A DNA stretch of 6,802 nt from CAYOEZ01 sp964402955 (GTDB lineage: Bacteria > Chloroflexota > DTOL01 > DAOUCN01): assembly GCA_964402955.1 (NCBI GenBank), contig CAYOEZ010000239.1, positions 1 through 6,802 on the forward strand, in the 5' to 3' direction. The position numbers and the translations under genes are program-made. Under the pieces are notes generated by a model, which saw only the letters and a list, made by a program, of their open reading frames with translations, was not told the DNA's origin and did no database searches. Shown in pieces: positions 5,167 through 6,802 of this stretch; the stretch's first letter is position 1; each line of letters begins with the position of its first letter.

Positions 5167-6118
5167 CACTCGTTGCTCTGATCCTCCGCGCATAGAATCT
5201 CTCATTGTTGAACTCTGTCACAATAAGCTGACCCTGATCAAGTAGCGGCTGTATAGTGCTCCATCCTGCCCCGGCTCGCGCCAGCAGACGCCTGACTGCA
5301 TCTTCGCGCATGGGGTGGACGGCGGTGATGGCGAGCACGTCTTCAGCCACGTTCCCCGTGGACGCGAAAGCGTTGCCCTCATAGCCGATGAGGTACTCGA
5401 CCTGACTCAATCTCGTGCTCAGCAACTGATAGCTGCGGCTGAGCACGGCATCAGTGGGTGGCTGCACCCATGGTTCGGCAGGAGGACGGGTGGGGATCGC
5501 CAGATAGGCCCGTGCTGGGCTCAACTGCGCAAGAAAAGCGCCAACAGCCTGTATGTGTTCCACGCTGTCATTGACGCCTCTGACCAGCATCGTCTCTGTC
5601 ACCAGCTCACCCTGGTAGGTGCGGGCGAAATGCGCCATTCCCTCCATGACGTAAGAAAGGCTCAACGCACGGTGTGGCCGGTTGATCTTGCGCCAGATGT
5701 CTGGCTTGACGCTGTCCACCTTCAGCGACACCCAGTCGGCCGTTGCCAGATCCTTTCGCACATCATCATGCCAGAGCAGTGAGCCATTGGTGATGACAGC
5801 AACCTTGCAGACAAGAGTCTTCAACTTCGCAATCTCAGCGCTAAGACTGACATCCAGAGTCGGTTCGCCGTCGGGGACGAAGGTCACGTAGTCCACGTTT
5901 TCGCCCATTACCTTCGCCTTCTCAGCCTTGTCCCGCACATCTACGACAATCTCATCCACCGGGTAGAAGGCGCGACGCTGACACTGCATTTCTGTCGTGC
6001 GTCCTACCTGACAGTAGACGCAGGAGTAAGAGCACACCTTGGGCGGGATGTTGTTGACGCCCAGGCTGCGCCCCAGACGTCTGGAAGGGACTGGCCCGAA
6101 GGCAAACCGGCTATTCAC
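5153..6118 (-). CDS. Radical SAM protein, COG0731 family
   Basis: A 321-residue radical SAM enzyme related to the COG0731 family, whose archaeal and eukaryotic members (Taw1/Tyw1) make wyosine in tRNA. The cluster-binding motif is CSYSCVYC (Cys29, Cys33, Cys36), preceded by FGPVPSRRLGRSLGVNN, a family signature. FVPDGEPTLD (80-89) is the SAM-binding GEPTL-type motif, and VITNGSLL follows. After the barrel, residues from about 255 (EDVLAITAVHPMREDAVRRL) form a winged-helix-like tail ending in ERFYARR. Bacteria generally lack wyosine, so bacterial members of this shape are of unknown substrate; the name 'wyosine synthase' would be over-annotation. Start GTG at 6118 is 28 bases after the MIP18 gene, with a modest GAGAAG before it. 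Neighbours suggest a role in a metallocofactor pathway. Confidence 0.88.
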   Translation of the reverse strand: MNSRFAFGPVPSRRLGRSLGVNNIPPKVCSYSCVYCQVGRTTEMQCQRRAFYPVDEIVVDVRDKAEKAKVMGENVDYVTFVPDGEPTLDVSLSAEIAKLKTLVCKVAVITNGSLLWHDDVRKDLATADWVSLKVDSVKPDIWRKINRPHRALSLSYVMEGMAHFARTYQGELVTETMLVRGVNDSVEHIQAVGAFLAQLSPARAYLAIPTRPPAEPWVQPPTDAVLSRSYQLLSTRLSQVEYLIGYEGNAFASTGNVAEDVLAITAVHPMREDAVRRLLARAGAGWSTIQPLLDQGQLIVTEFNNERFYARRIRATSDERH

Positions 6119-6146
6119 TGTCTTCTCGACACTGATTCTGCATGAC

Positions 6147-6446
6147 TCAGACCTCTTCCTTTAGAAACTCTGTCAGCAATTCGGCTTGCGCATAGCCCTT
6201 GACCGTGATTGCCTGGCTGGTAACACCGGGTACCTGGGCCACCATCTTCTTGATCGTCGCTGCCAGAAGAACAGCGATCGGGCATAGCGCCGACGACGGG
6301 CGAAAGGTATAGGAGACATGCCCGTCTTCGTCCACGCTCAGGTCTTCGACAAGGCGCATCCGTACCACGTCGGCGCCTGTTTCGGGGTCAATCACCGTGG
6401 ATAGCCGTTCTAGAATCGCTGCCTGGAGCTCTACCCGATCACTCAT
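6147..6446 (-). CDS. MIP18/DUF59 family metal-sulfur cluster assembly factor
   Basis: A 99-residue protein of the DUF59 (MIP18, PaaD/SufT-like) family that helps insert or mature Fe-S clusters in target proteins. It shows the family pattern: an N-terminal helix, then TVIDPETGADVVRMRLVEDL (residues 17-36), a beta strand ending YTFRPSSALCPIA with the conserved reactive cysteine (Cys55), and the helix AATIKKMVAQVPGV. The motif is SSALCP rather than the common TxxxCP, a mild variation. Its ATG overlaps the stop of the upstream ATPase gene by four bases (ATGA, 6443-6446), so the two are almost surely translationally coupled. Confidence 0.87.
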   Translation of the reverse strand: MSDRVELQAAILERLSTVIDPETGADVVRMRLVEDLSVDEDGHVSYTFRPSSALCPIAVLLAATIKKMVAQVPGVTSQAITVKGYAQAELLTEFLKEEV

Positions 6447-6802
6447 GCTCTCTCTTCTTCGTCCAAAAGGCGCGCCGCCACGCAGGGCCAGATCTCAGCC
6501 AGCGCCTGGCTGGCTGGAGCAGCAGGCTCATAGGCAGTGACCGGCTCGCCATGGACAATGGCCTCTGTGACAGCGCTATCAAAGGGAATGCGCCCAATGA
6601 TCTTGAGTCCCTGTGCCAGGCAATAGGACTCGATCTGCGCTGTGCCCGCCGGGTACAGGTCGGCCTTGTTGATGCACACCAGCGATGGCACACGAAAGTG
6701 CCTAGTCGTCGCGAGCACACGTTCCATGTCGTGAATGCCGGCCGCCGTTGGCTCGGCGACGATCACAGCCAGGTCCGCTCCCGATGCAGCGGAGATGACC
6801 GG
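6443..6802 (-). CDS. MinD-superfamily P-loop ATPase (Mrp/COG1149-like), C-terminal part
   Basis: The 119 readable residues are the C-terminal part of a MinD/Mrp-type ATPase; the gene runs off the right edge, so the Walker A motif and any inserted ferredoxin domain are not visible. Diagnostic segments are PVISAASGADLAVIVAEPTAAGIHDMERVL, SLVCINKADL and IIGRIPFDSAVTEAIVHGEP. Together these match the COG1149 type (MinD ATPases that usually carry 4Fe-4S ferredoxin modules) better than Mrp/ApbC. Such proteins are associated with Fe-S or metallocofactor assembly, though their targets are poorly known. It is the most upstream visible gene of the - strand operon and overlaps the MIP18 gene by four bases. 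Confidence 0.85.
   Translation of the reverse strand, partial: PVISAASGADLAVIVAEPTAAGIHDMERVLATTRHFRVPSLVCINKADLYPAGTAQIESYCLAQGLKIIGRIPFDSAVTEAIVHGEPVTAYEPAAPASQALAEIWPCVAARLLDEEERA

Noticed and set aside
5315..5782. + strand reading frame of 155 codons opposite the radical SAM gene
   Set aside because: It is antisense to a clearly conserved coding region and shows no family signature or ribosome binding site.
1..6802. CRISPR array, tRNA or rRNA gene, insertion sequence
   Set aside because: I looked for regularly spaced repeats, tRNA-like cloverleaf sequence, rRNA segments and transposase motifs with terminal repeats and saw none.

Overview
The window (about 58% G+C by eye) looks like a chromosomal piece from an anaerobic bacterium. 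The mix of genes is what one meets in uncultured Chloroflexota (Anaerolineae-like) or other strict anaerobes: an ADP-forming acyl-CoA synthetase beta domain, a BioD/DRTGG 'phosphotransacetylase family' protein, a MinD-type ATPase, a COG0731 radical SAM enzyme, a DUF5320 protein and a CGGC-domain protein. The phylum is an inference from gene content, not something the sequence proves.

Layout. The left half (1-2909) reads on the + strand: the 3' part of an ATP-grasp acetate-CoA ligase (ADP-forming) subunit, a 358-aa BioD-like/DRTGG protein behind a very strong Shine-Dalgarno, and a complete histone-deacetylase-family deacylase with all expected metal and catalytic residues. The three genes suggest an acyl-CoA and (de)acetylation theme.

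The middle (2910-3379) holds no intact conventional gene, but it is not empty. After a strong hairpin there is a 58-codon stretch that reads as the C-terminus of a [NiFe]-hydrogenase large subunit. Its first C-terminal cysteine codon is replaced by an in-frame TGA, the very position that carries selenocysteine in [NiFeSe] hydrogenases. A well-formed hairpin begins three bases after that TGA, where a bacterial SECIS element would sit. No start codon or rest of the large subunit is present, so a decayed gene fragment remains the leading reading. A 16-bp perfect palindrome then separates the two convergent halves.

The right half (3380-6802) reads on the - strand. In transcription order it encodes the C-terminal part of a MinD-superfamily ATPase, a MIP18/DUF59 protein, a radical SAM protein, a NifU/IscU-like scaffold with an extra cysteine, a DUF5320 protein, and, after a 138-nt gap with a hairpin, a PPOX-fold flavoprotein and a CGGC-domain protein. 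The first four genes are tightly packed, overlap or lie close together, and all have parts with known roles in Fe-S or metallocofactor handling. They may form an orphan metallocluster assembly module whose client is not in the window.
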